A stretch of 64,000 bases of DNA from Betaproteobacteria bacterium. GTDB taxonomy: Bacteria; Pseudomonadota; Gammaproteobacteria; Burkholderiales; Burkholderiaceae_A. The notes below the pieces were generated by a model, which was not told where the DNA came from, did not search any database, and worked only from the letters and a program-made list of their open reading frames with translations. The translations under genes and the position numbers were made by a program. Positions 53,223 through 62,502 of this stretch are shown here, in pieces. Where the stretch lies: assembly GCA_018970545.1 (NCBI GenBank), contig JAGWWC010000002.1, positions 62,001 to 126,000 on the forward strand. The letters are read 5' to 3'. The first letter of the stretch is position 1. The number at the start of each line of letters is the position of its first letter.

Positions 53223-53681
53223 TCAGCCACGGTGGGGTGCAATCCTTCTCGCGGCGAATTCAATGGCTGCCAAATAGCCCTGTGGCCCAAGGCCGCAAAT
53301 CACCGCCTCTGCCAGGTCGGAAAAGTAAGAGTGATGCCGAAAGGCCTCGCGTCGATGCACATTTGACAGGTGCACCTCGACAAACGGTATTGCGACGGAG
53401 GCAATCGCGTCTCGCAGGGCAACACTGGTGTGGGTGAAGGCGGCGGGATTGATCACGATGAATTTCACTGCAGATTGTTCCGCCTGATGAATACGCTCAA
53501 TCAGCGCCCCCTCGTGGTTGGATTGAAAGCAATCGATCGCGAGGTCCAAGGCCTTGGCCTTTTCTTCGATCATTTGATTGATCTGATTCAGGGTGGCAGA
53601 GCCATAGATTTCTGGCTCTCGAGTGCCTAAACGATTCAAATTTGGACCATGTAGCACCCAAATTCGCGGAGATAACGACAT
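53223..53681 (-). CDS. aroQ: 3-dehydroquinate dehydratase type II
   Basis: [48 protein letters not shown]. Confidence 0.96.
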   Translation of the reverse strand: MSLSPRIWVLHGPNLNRLGTREPEIYGSATLNQINQMIEEKAKALDLAIDCFQSNHEGALIERIHQAEQSAVKFIVINPAAFTHTSVALRDAIASVAIPFVEVHLSNVHRREAFRHHSYFSDLAEAVICGLGPQGYLAAIEFAARRIAPHRG

Positions 53682-53715
53682 TTTGCCGCTCCAGCAGGAT
53701 TCACTGGATTCTATC

Positions 53716-54246
53716 TTAGCGTACTTCAGCGATCCAGTTTCTGAGCTCTTCTTCTTTTATCCTGCCGAGTTTTTGCTTTAAAACCCTGCCATTTGCATCA
53801 ATTAGCACTGTATAGGGAAGAGCTTCTATCGAATTTCCGAGTCGTTTGGACAGTTCACTTCCTGATCCTCCGGTCACCAGAAGCGGGTAGCTGAAACTAC
53901 GAGTCTTTAAGAATTCCCGGACATTAGACGGTGAATCGACGGCTAATCCCACCACTTTAACGTCTTTTGAAGACAATTCTTCGTGAATTCTGGACAATTC
54001 AGGCATTTCCTCGACGCAGGGCGGGCACCAGGTCGCCCAAAAGTTGACCACCGTCAGTCGGCCTCGGACATTTTGAAGGCTGATGGCTTCTCCCTGAGGA
54101 TTTGGAAAAGAGAGTTCAAATACCCAGTCGGCAGTCGGCACCTTGGCCGGGCTGAGCCGCAGCATGCCCACAGCAATTCCTGCAATGAGCAGGATCAGGC
54201 CGACGGCGGCCAGAAGGCCCCATTTGGATTTTTTGCTCAGGCTCAT
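53716..54246 (-). CDS. TlpA-family thiol:disulfide oxidoreductase
   Basis: N-terminal TM and [23 protein letters not shown]. Confidence 0.93.
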   Translation of the reverse strand: MSLSKKSKWGLLAAVGLILLIAGIAVGMLRLSPAKVPTADWVFELSFPNPQGEAISLQNVRGRLTVVNFWATWCPPCVEEMPELSRIHEELSSKDVKVVGLAVDSPSNVREFLKTRSFSYPLLVTGGSGSELSKRLGNSIEALPYTVLIDANGRVLKQKLGRIKEEELRNWIAEVR

Positions 54247-54887
54247 GGCGCCTCTTGGACTGGGTGATCGCGCAGCAGTTTCTCAACCGATTTGATGTCT
54301 AGCCGATAGTGTTTTCGTTTGGCTTCAGCCCGCGGGCTGCTGCGCTGTTCGCTTTCGGGAAAGACCGCGATGGTCGCCAGCTCCCCCTGCCATTGGATGG
54401 CCAGGGCCTCGATGGCATCGCCCCCAGGCCGCTGCGGTGCAAGGCTGTCGGCTTCACTGTCAAAACCCTGGTTCATCAGAAAGATGCCCAGCTCTTTGGC
54501 GCTTGGCGCAAAGCAATGCAGGTGGATATCGCTGTGTTCACTCGCAGTGCCGTTGGCCACGGCCCCGGTGAGCATCGGAGAAAAATCCGCCAAGAGCTGC
54601 ATTAAGGCCAGCGCCTTTTCGCGTAGCGCCTGCAGCCGCAGCGGCTGGGAATCGGATTGGAAGAGTTTTTGATACTGCCGTACGGCCTCTTCGATTTCTT
54701 CATTAGAGGGCAGGATCTCGCGCTGTAAACGGTGATGTTTTTTGCCGGCAATGCGCTCGATGGCTTTACGTTTTGCGTTGGCATAGTCCAGGCCCTCTTC
54801 GGCGATGAGGCTGGCGGCCGCTGCCGCGATTTCAGCCCGCAATGTGCTGCCTGTCGAAAAGAGGTCGCTTGTATTTTCAAAAATCAT
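54243..54887 (-). CDS. Uncharacterised protein, possibly nucleotidyltransferase-like
   Basis: Good ORF MIFENTSDLFSTGSTLRAEIAAAAASLIAEEGLDYANAKRKAIERI; start 54887 or 54896; conserved-looking divergent neighbour of mpl. Confidence 0.75.
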   Translation of the reverse strand: MIFENTSDLFSTGSTLRAEIAAAAASLIAEEGLDYANAKRKAIERIAGKKHHRLQREILPSNEEIEEAVRQYQKLFQSDSQPLRLQALREKALALMQLLADFSPMLTGAVANGTASEHSDIHLHCFAPSAKELGIFLMNQGFDSEADSLAPQRPGGDAIEALAIQWQGELATIAVFPESEQRSSPRAEAKRKHYRLDIKSVEKLLRDHPVQEAP

Positions 54888-54924
54888 GGTCGGCATTATG
54901 CCCATCGCTACAATGCCGGCCATG
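54885..54924. repeat. Imperfect inverted repeat spanning both starts of divergent gene pair
   Basis: CATGGTCGGCATTATG-cccatcgc-TACAATGCCGGCCATG; 13/16 complementary. Confidence 0.85.
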
Positions 54925-56331
54925 CATCTACATGTAATCGGGATCTGCGGCACCTTTATGGGGGGCTTGGCCCAGCTGGCTCGGTCCTGCGGCTTTCGTG
55001 TAACGGGATGTGATGCCAATGTCTATCCCCCGATGAGCGCACAGCTGGCCCAGGCGGGCATCGAGGTGATTCAGGGCTTTGAGGCCGATCAGCTGGATCT
55101 TGCCGCCGATGTCTGGGTGGTCGGTAATGTGGCCCGTCGCGGCATGCCGTTAATCGAGGCCTTGCTCAATCAGAACGCCCCAATGATTTCGGGCCCGCAA
55201 TGGCTCGGCCAGGTGTTATTGCCGCGGCATCGGGTGCTCGCGGTCTCGGGCACCCATGGTAAGACGACCACCAGTGCGCTTCTTGCCTGGATTCTGGAAG
55301 CGTCCGGCCACCGGCCATCGTTTTTGATTGGGGGTGTGCCGGAAAACTTTGGAGTCTCAGCGCGGCTCAGTCCGTCGCTCACATTGCCACTGGCCACGGC
55401 GGCCGTTGACGGTGATCGCATTGTGCCGTTTGTGATTGAGGCCGATGAATATGACACGGCCTTTTTTGATAAGCGATCAAAGTTTCTGCATTACCGGGCC
55501 GAGATCGCCGTTTTGAATAATCTCGAATTTGATCACGCGGATATTTTTCCGGATCTCGCCGCAATTGAGACCCAGTTTCACCATTGGATCCGAACCCTTC
55601 CAGCAGCGGGCCGGCTGATCGTGAATGGCCGTGAGTCGGCATTGGCCCGGGTGATGGATCGCGGAGCCTGGACACCCATCGAATTTTTTCAGCACCCAGA
55701 ACACTGGTCCATTGGCCCTGTTCAGGGCGGCCAGGATCAAGAGGTGTTTGAGGTTTTTTGGAAGGGCGCGCTGCAGGGCCGCGTCGCTTCACCCTTACTC
55801 GGTGCGCACAATCGCAGCAATATTCTGGCCGCAGTTGCCGCAGCCCACGCCACTGGCGTGGCGGCGGATCAGGCCTGCGCCGCGATTTCTAGCTTTCGCG
55901 GCGTAAAGCGTCGGATGCAGCTGCGCGGCGAGGTCCGCGGCATTCAGGTGCTGGATGATTTTGCCCACCACCCCACCGCAATTGCCACAACCCTGGCTGG
56001 ATTGCGCGCACAAATGCAGCGTCTTCAGTCTTTAGGCCGCCTGATCGCTGTATTGGAGCCGCGTTCAAACACCATGAAGTTGGGCGTGATGTCATCGCGG
56101 CTTGCATCCAGCCTTGAATCGGCCGATGTCGTGTTTGGATATTCGGGCGGCCTGGATTGGGATTTAAACGCGGCCCTTTCGCCGCTTGGCTCCAAAGCCC
56201 AGGCCCATGCTGACCTGCAGACGTTGGTCGCGGCAGTTGCGCAGGCGGCAGCGCCGGGTGATCGGATCGTTGTGATGAGTAACGGCGGCTTTGGCGGCAT
56301 TCACGAGCGTCTGCTCGCTGCGCTGGCTTAA
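54922..56331 (+). CDS. mpl: UDP-MurNAc:L-Ala-gamma-D-Glu-meso-DAP ligase Mpl
   Basis: [53 protein letters not shown]. Confidence 0.96.
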   Translation: MHLHVIGICGTFMGGLAQLARSCGFRVTGCDANVYPPMSAQLAQAGIEVIQGFEADQLDLAADVWVVGNVARRGMPLIEALLNQNAPMISGPQWLGQVLLPRHRVLAVSGTHGKTTTSALLAWILEASGHRPSFLIGGVPENFGVSARLSPSLTLPLATAAVDGDRIVPFVIEADEYDTAFFDKRSKFLHYRAEIAVLNNLEFDHADIFPDLAAIETQFHHWIRTLPAAGRLIVNGRESALARVMDRGAWTPIEFFQHPEHWSIGPVQGGQDQEVFEVFWKGALQGRVASPLLGAHNRSNILAAVAAAHATGVAADQACAAISSFRGVKRRMQLRGEVRGIQVLDDFAHHPTAIATTLAGLRAQMQRLQSLGRLIAVLEPRSNTMKLGVMSSRLASSLESADVVFGYSGGLDWDLNAALSPLGSKAQAHADLQTLVAAVAQAAAPGDRIVVMSNGGFGGIHERLLAALA

Positions 56332-56356
56332 GCCGGGAACAAGCGGGTTTTTGGCC

Positions 56357-59209
56357 ATGTTTGTACTGTTTGAAGAAGATGGCGCCTTTAAAGTTGGCAC
56401 GCTCTTTTCCGAGAGTGATGCAAGTCTTCAGGTAGAGATGGCCTCGGGCAAGCGGTCCAAGATCAAGCGCACTGCTGTGCTGCTGACGTTTGAGCAGCCG
56501 GGCCGTGATGCGTTGATGCCCGCTGCCCAAGAGATCGCTCAGGGCCTGGATCCCCAGTTCCTCTGGGAGTGCGCCCCGCAAGATGAATTCAGTTTTGCCG
56601 ACTTCGCCCGTGAGGTCTTTTCAAATACGCCGCGTAGTGATGAGTCGGCGGGTCTGCTCATGGCGTTGCATCAGTCGCCAATGTATTTTTATCGCAAGGG
56701 CCGCGGCCGCTATCGGGCGGCGCCGGAGGACGCGCTGAAGGCGGCCCTGGCCGGGGCGGAGCGCAAGCGTCAGGCAGCACTCGAGCAGCAACGGCTGCAC
56801 GAGGCCATTGTCGCTGGTGAGATGCCCACTGAAATCAAAGAGCGGGCGCTGATGCTCTTGGTGCGGCCTGATAAGCAGTCGGTGGCGTTTAAGGCCTTAG
56901 AGTCCGCAGCCCAGGCCCTACAAATGGCGCCGGCGCGGCTGCTGCTATCGCGCGGGGCTTTACCAAGCGCTTACAGCCTGCATCGGGCCCGCTTTCTGCA
57001 GCAGTGTTTTCCCGCGGGCACCGCCATTGATGTTCCCGCCGATGAAATCGATTTGATGGTGCGTCAGTCCGAGCGGTTCTCATTGCCGCAGGCACCGAGC
57101 CCAGCCTATTCGATTGATGATGCGACCACTACTGAGATTGACGACGCCTTTTCACTGCAGGAACTGGCCGAGGGCGGATGGCGGGTTGGCATTCATATCG
57201 CCGCGCCAGCGGCGGCCATTGGACCTGAGAGTGCGCTGGGCCAGTCAGCCCGAGAACGGGCTTCGACGGTGTATTTCCCGGGCGAGAAAATCACCATGCT
57301 GCCCGAGGCGGTGATTGCGGCGTATTCGCTCGATGAAGGACGGGCCCGGCCGGCGCTTTCCTTGTATGTGGACTTCAACTCAGCAGGCGAACGCATTGCC
57401 AGCCAGTCGCGCCTTGAGCGCGTGCAGATTCAACAAAACATTCGGCTCGGCGAGTGGGAGCGGGCCCTTGAATTTCCTGATGGGCAGATTGCATCAGCAG
57501 ACTTGCCGTGGGCGGGACTCAAGCCATTGCTGATGTTGGCAAGGCGCCTGCGCCAGGCCAGAGAACAGGTGCGCGGCCGGCCGGAGGCAGCGGGCCGACC
57601 TGACTTTAATTTTTATGTGCAATGGAATGCCTCGAATCCGCAGGCCGTGCTGACAGGAGACGGCCTGCCGCAAATCATTGAGCGGCGTCGAGGCTCCGCC
57701 GTGGATGTGCTGGTCTCGGAGTTCATGATTCTGGCCAACACCACCTGGGGCGATGCGCTCGCACTGGCCCGACTGCCGGCGGTCTATCGGGTCCAGACGC
57801 TGGGCCGAGTGCGAATGCAAACGCAGCCGGGCCCGCATCAGGGACTGGGTGTTCAGAACTATGCCTGGTCGACTTCGCCGCTCAGGCGTTTCAGTGATTT
57901 GCTGAATCAGTGGCAGATGTTGGCGGTGTTGGGCCACCGTCAGCCGGTCTATCGTGGCAACGAGGCCGATTTATTTTCGAGCGTGTCCCAGTTCGATGAG
58001 GCCTATAACCACTACGCCGATTTTCAGCAGACCATGGAGTCGTATTGGGCCCAGCGCTGGTTGGCAATAGCGCACGGACTTGAAAATAACGAGTCATGGA
58101 TAGCGAGTGGCGCGGGCGGCCCACTGCGTGAGCCTGCGATCACACTGCGGGGAGGGGGATTTCGGCTGCGTCGGGCACCACTGATTTGCCGCTGCGCTGA
58201 TGCGCCCGAATTAACGCCGGGCGTGGAAGTCGAGTTGGATATTCTCGCCGCGGATGCGTTAGAGCTTAGCCTTCAGGCAAGATTCGTACAGGTGTTATCG
58301 ACGCAGCCGGAGGCCGAGGAGGATTCGATGATGTTGCCCAGACACTATGCCGTGCTGGGAAGTCCAATTGCGCACAGCAAGTCTCCGGTGATTCACGCCA
58401 TGTTCGCGCAGCAGACGGGTGAGGATCTGGAATATCAGGCCATTCAAGTGGTGCCTGCCGAACTTGCTGCTGAGATTGAACGCCTCATTGCGAATGGCTG
58501 GGGCGGCGTGAATCTCACAGTGCCGCTCAAGGAACATGCCTTCGCACTCGCCCGAGCGGCCGACTGGGAAATCTCTGCGCGGGCCTTATCGGCATGTGCC
58601 GTGAATACCTTGCGATTTGATGGCCATCAGGTTTTCGCGGACAACACGGATGGCATTGGCTTGGTAAGAGATTGTGAGCGTCTGCTGGGTGGAGCGGGCG
58701 CCTTGCAGGATGCGAGTGTTTTAGTGATTGGCGCAGGTGGCGCAGCCCAGGGCATTGTGGGCCCGCTTCGTGAGTCGGGGATTCGAAGCCTGCTGCTGGT
58801 GAATCGCAATCTGCAAAAAGCCCGGGAGGTCGCTGCCCGATGGCAGAGCCTGGATGCGACCGCAGCCGATTGGCTATCGGTGGCACCACTGGAGTTGCTG
58901 GCTGAGCCGTGGACGTCGGCCGGGCCTGAACTGGTGATCAACGCGACTTCAGCAAGCCTGGCCGAGCAGCAGCTTGCAATTCATCCCAGCGTGTTGTCTC
59001 GAGCGCGGGCTGCGGTGGACATGATGTACGGTTCGGCGCCCACCGTATTCATGCAACAGGCCCAGCAGGCCGGTGCCACCCGGGTTGCCGATGGCCTGGG
59101 CATGTTGGTGGAGCAGGCGGCCGAGGCATTTTTCCTGTGGCGGGGTGTTCGGCCGGAAACAGCTTCGGTATTGGCCGAATTGCGTTTACAGTTAGCGCCA
59201 CCCTCTTAG
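56357..59209 (+). CDS. RNB (RNase II-family) exoribonuclease fused in frame to shikimate dehydrogenase AroE
   Basis: RNB motifs YSIDDATTTEIDDAFS and NYAWSTSPLRRFSDLLNQW, then AroE motifs YAVLGSPIAHSKSPVIH, GWGGVNLTVPLKEHAF, LVIGAGGAAQGIVGPL without an intervening stop. Confidence 0.9.
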   Translation: MFVLFEEDGAFKVGTLFSESDASLQVEMASGKRSKIKRTAVLLTFEQPGRDALMPAAQEIAQGLDPQFLWECAPQDEFSFADFAREVFSNTPRSDESAGLLMALHQSPMYFYRKGRGRYRAAPEDALKAALAGAERKRQAALEQQRLHEAIVAGEMPTEIKERALMLLVRPDKQSVAFKALESAAQALQMAPARLLLSRGALPSAYSLHRARFLQQCFPAGTAIDVPADEIDLMVRQSERFSLPQAPSPAYSIDDATTTEIDDAFSLQELAEGGWRVGIHIAAPAAAIGPESALGQSARERASTVYFPGEKITMLPEAVIAAYSLDEGRARPALSLYVDFNSAGERIASQSRLERVQIQQNIRLGEWERALEFPDGQIASADLPWAGLKPLLMLARRLRQAREQVRGRPEAAGRPDFNFYVQWNASNPQAVLTGDGLPQIIERRRGSAVDVLVSEFMILANTTWGDALALARLPAVYRVQTLGRVRMQTQPGPHQGLGVQNYAWSTSPLRRFSDLLNQWQMLAVLGHRQPVYRGNEADLFSSVSQFDEAYNHYADFQQTMESYWAQRWLAIAHGLENNESWIASGAGGPLREPAITLRGGGFRLRRAPLICRCADAPELTPGVEVELDILAADALELSLQARFVQVLSTQPEAEEDSMMLPRHYAVLGSPIAHSKSPVIHAMFAQQTGEDLEYQAIQVVPAELAAEIERLIANGWGGVNLTVPLKEHAFALARAADWEISARALSACAVNTLRFDGHQVFADNTDGIGLVRDCERLLGGAGALQDASVLVIGAGGAAQGIVGPLRESGIRSLLLVNRNLQKAREVAARWQSLDATAADWLSVAPLELLAEPWTSAGPELVINATSASLAEQQLAIHPSVLSRARAAVDMMYGSAPTVFMQQAQQAGATRVADGLGMLVEQAAEAFFLWRGVRPETASVLAELRLQLAPPS
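58317..58333 (+). promoter_or_regulatory. Internal Shine-Dalgarno and ATG ATG at RNB/AroE junction
   Basis: AGGAGG 58317-58322, 5-nt spacer, ATG 58328 in frame with the fusion ORF. Confidence 0.8.
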
Positions 59210-59258
59210 CCGACGCCACCGAACTGCAGACTGCTGCGCGGAGGCCGGCTCCAGGCCT

Positions 59259-60737
59259 ATGACCGAGACCATCGATCACTCATCTTCACTTCGCGACCCT
59301 GAGGCCGCGCAGCTGGCCCTGGCCGAGGTCCAGGAGATCCTCGCGCGTCAGCGTCTTGAGAGTGATCTTGTCCATCGTGAGCAGCATCATGTTGCTGCAG
59401 ATCGCCAATCTCTGGTTGAACAACTCTTGCTGAAACAGCATCAGGCCGCATTGCAGTCGCGGCTTGATCAGTTGCATCCGGCCGATATCGCCTACATCCT
59501 TGAGGCCCTGCCGCGCGAAGAGCGGCTGATCATCTGGGAGCTGGTGCGGGCCGAACGCGACGGAGAAATTCTTGTCGAGGTTTCGGATGCGGTCCGCGAG
59601 ACCCTGATCGCGTCGATGGACCGCGAGGAGCTGGTTGCTGCTGCCGAAACACTGGAGCCTGATGATCTTGCTGCACTGGCCCCCGATCTTCCGGAAGAGG
59701 TGGTTGAGGAAGTCAGTGAGGGCCTCTCGATCGAAGAGCGCGAGCAGCTTCGGACCGCGATGTCGTATCCCGAGGGGAGCGTTGGCGCGCGCATGGATTT
59801 CGAGATGGTCACGATTCGCGATGACGTGAGTCTTGAGGTCGTGCTGCGTTATCTGCGGCGCTTTGATGAGTTGCCCAGCAATACGGATCAGGTGTTTGTG
59901 GTGGATCGCGAGGATCGTTTGCAGGGCAGCCTGCCGATTGGCCGGCTGCTGGTCCACGAGCCGGAGACGCTGGTCCGCGAGCTGATGATGGCCGATGTCA
60001 TGCGGCTTGAGCCGCTGGATGAAGCGGGTGATGCGGCGCTTGCGTTTGAGCGTTACGACCTCGTGTCAGCGCCGGTGGTGGATCCGCAGGGCAGGATCAT
60101 TGGCCGACTGACGGTCGATGAGGTGGTGGATGTGATTCGTGAAGAAAGTGAACAGGATGTGCTGGCCCAGGCCGGCCTGCGCGAAGAGGAGGATCTTTTT
60201 GCATCGGTGTGGGCGTCTGCGAAAAACCGCTGGCTTTGGCTGGCGTTAAATCTATGCACTGCGTTTTTTGCCTCGCGCGTGATCGGCGCATTTGAGGGCA
60301 CCATTGAGCGGGTGGTGGCACTGGCCGCCCTGATGCCGATTGTGGCGGGCATTGCCGGCAACTCTGGCAATCAGACCATGACCCTGTTTATTCGCTCCAT
60401 CGCCTTGGGCCAGGTCAATGCAAAAAATGCCCCGCGTCTATTTGCCAAAGAGCTCTCGATCGCAATGCTCAATGGCCTGGTCTGGGGATCGATTGCAGGC
60501 CTATTTGCCTGGTGGCTCTACAGCGATACGGATCAGGGAGTACTGCTTGGACTGACGATGATGCTGGCCATGCTGCTGAATTTATTGATCGGTGCTTTGA
60601 TTGGTCTATTGGTGCCTTACGTGCTGGATCGGATCGGCCGGGATCCAGCGCTCGGGTCATCCGTGCTGCTGACTTTTAGCACGGACTCGATGGGTTTCTT
60701 TATTTTCCTGGGACTGGCCACGTTGTTTTTTGCCTGA
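59259..60737 (+). CDS. mgtE: Magnesium transporter MgtE
   Basis: MgtE N domain, CBS pair, IVAGIAGNSGNQTMTLFIRSIALGQV. Confidence 0.96.
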   Translation: MTETIDHSSSLRDPEAAQLALAEVQEILARQRLESDLVHREQHHVAADRQSLVEQLLLKQHQAALQSRLDQLHPADIAYILEALPREERLIIWELVRAERDGEILVEVSDAVRETLIASMDREELVAAAETLEPDDLAALAPDLPEEVVEEVSEGLSIEEREQLRTAMSYPEGSVGARMDFEMVTIRDDVSLEVVLRYLRRFDELPSNTDQVFVVDREDRLQGSLPIGRLLVHEPETLVRELMMADVMRLEPLDEAGDAALAFERYDLVSAPVVDPQGRIIGRLTVDEVVDVIREESEQDVLAQAGLREEEDLFASVWASAKNRWLWLALNLCTAFFASRVIGAFEGTIERVVALAALMPIVAGIAGNSGNQTMTLFIRSIALGQVNAKNAPRLFAKELSIAMLNGLVWGSIAGLFAWWLYSDTDQGVLLGLTMMLAMLLNLLIGALIGLLVPYVLDRIGRDPALGSSVLLTFSTDSMGFFIFLGLATLFFA

Positions 60738-60795
60738 TGTCGGGCTGGGTATGACGGGTCCGTAGATTTTGTTGATGTTGACTGGAATCGTATTC

Positions 60796-62076
60796 ATGAA
60801 CGAACTTCTTGCTGTGCTCACCCTGCTGGCTGTCTTGGCAGTCGGTGGGCTGGCCATGCTGCTGCTGCGGCGTTCGGGCGCTGGCAGTGAGGATCCGCGT
60901 CTGCAAGAGCTGGTGGGCCGCGTGGAGTCATTGGGCAAAGAGGTCAACGCTTTAAAAGAAGTGGCCCATGCCGTATCCGGTATTCAAGAAAAACGGCTGG
61001 AGTCGTTGGCAACCCAAATTCAGCTGACGCTGGACTCCGTGAAAAAAGACATGGGTGAGCGGCTGACCCAGATGGGCCAGACGGCCGAGCAAAGCGCAGA
61101 GCGGGTCCGCAATGTCTTAAATGAACAGCTTGCCTCGATTCAGAAAGATAACGCTGAAAAACTCGAGCAGATGCGTAAGACAGTGGATGAAAAACTCCAC
61201 GCCACCTTAGAAGAACGGCTGGGTCAATCATTTAAGCTGGTCTCGGAGCGTCTTGAGCTCGTGCAGCGTGGCCTGGGGGAGATGCAGAGCCTGGCCTCCG
61301 GCGTGGGCGACTTAAAACGCGTGCTTACCAATGTGAAGACCCGTGGCACCTGGGGCGAGTTCCAGCTCGAGGCACTGATTGAACAGATCTTCACCCGAGA
61401 TCAGTATGAGAAAAACATGGCAACCCGGCCAGGCGCAGCCGAGCGCGTGGAGATTGCCATTCGTCTGCCTGGCCGCGCCGATGATCAGCCGGTCTGGCTG
61501 CCCATCGATGCGAAGTTTCCGATCGAGGACTATCAGCGACTCTTAGATGCTCACGATCAGTCGGATAGCACCATGGTCGAAGAGGCAGCAAAGGCGCTAG
61601 AGGCGCGTATTCGTGGCGAGGCCAAAAAGATCAAGGATAAATATATTGAACCGCCGCATACCACTGATTTTGCAGTGATGTACCTGCCCACCGAGGGCCT
61701 GTACGCCGAAGTGCTTCGACGTACCGGCTTGGCCGAGAGCCTGCAGCGCGATTACCGCGTCGTCGTGACAGGTCCCACCAATACAGCCGCTATGCTCAAC
61801 AGTCTACAGATGGGGTTTCGTACTTTGGCCATCGAGAAACGTTCCTCTGAGGTCTGGGCGCTGCTGGGCGGCGTAAAGACTGAGTTTGAAAAGTTTGGTG
61901 GTGTCATCGCCGAGACTGAAAAGAAACTGCAGGAAGCCGCCAACAAATTCCAGACAGTTGGCGTGCGGACCCGCGCTATTCAGCGCCGGCTGCAGGATGT
62001 ACAGGCGCTGCCGGTGGCCGATGCTGGCCCGCAGTCGTTTCTTGAATCGGGCCCCGAGGAAAACGAGGCCCCCTGA
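60796..62076 (+). CDS. rmuC: DNA recombination protein RmuC
   Basis: N-terminal TM, coiled coil, TRGTWGEFQLEALIEQIFTRDQYEKN, LPIDAKFPIEDYQRL, YLPTEGLYAEVLRR. Confidence 0.95.
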   Translation: MNELLAVLTLLAVLAVGGLAMLLLRRSGAGSEDPRLQELVGRVESLGKEVNALKEVAHAVSGIQEKRLESLATQIQLTLDSVKKDMGERLTQMGQTAEQSAERVRNVLNEQLASIQKDNAEKLEQMRKTVDEKLHATLEERLGQSFKLVSERLELVQRGLGEMQSLASGVGDLKRVLTNVKTRGTWGEFQLEALIEQIFTRDQYEKNMATRPGAAERVEIAIRLPGRADDQPVWLPIDAKFPIEDYQRLLDAHDQSDSTMVEEAAKALEARIRGEAKKIKDKYIEPPHTTDFAVMYLPTEGLYAEVLRRTGLAESLQRDYRVVVTGPTNTAAMLNSLQMGFRTLAIEKRSSEVWALLGGVKTEFEKFGGVIAETEKKLQEAANKFQTVGVRTRAIQRRLQDVQALPVADAGPQSFLESGPEENEAP

Positions 62077-62502
62077 TCAGGTAGTGCGCCGCATGAGTCG
62101 GTGGGCGATGCCTGCGTCATCAAATTCCGGTCCTTCGGCAATAAAGCCGTGGCGCTCATAAAATCCGATTGCATGCATCTGGGCATGCAGATAGGTCTCA
62201 TGCTGGCCACGCAGCTGTGCGGCCGATATCAGGGCGCGCAGGATTTCGCTGCCCAGTCCTCGGCCTCGAAAGGGCGTCAGCACTGCCATGCGACCAATGC
62301 GACCATCGGGGCACAAGCGCCCAGTGGCTACAGCCTTACCCGCTACTTCAACCAAAGCATGCACACATTCGGCGTCAAGCTCATCGAGCTCTAAATCGGC
62401 CGGAACTTTTTGTTCTTCTACAAAAACCACGAATCGAACCCGGGCGGACCGATCATGAAGATCCTGCCAACTTCCCACCACAAGATGCTGTTTCATAGCC
62501 AC
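62077..62502 (-). CDS. GNAT family N-acetyltransferase
   Basis: GRIGRMAVLTPFRGRGLGSEILRALI, YLHAQMHAIGFYERHGF. Confidence 0.9.
   Translation of the reverse strand: MAMKQHLVVGSWQDLHDRSARVRFVVFVEEQKVPADLELDELDAECVHALVEVAGKAVATGRLCPDGRIGRMAVLTPFRGRGLGSEILRALISAAQLRGQHETYLHAQMHAIGFYERHGFIAEGPEFDDAGIAHRLMRRTT

Noticed and set aside
58340-59209. Frameshifted or degraded aroE pseudogene
   Set aside because: Catalytic and NADP-binding motifs of AroE are intact and the frame is continuous with RNB; treated as fusion/dual-product rather than pseudogene.
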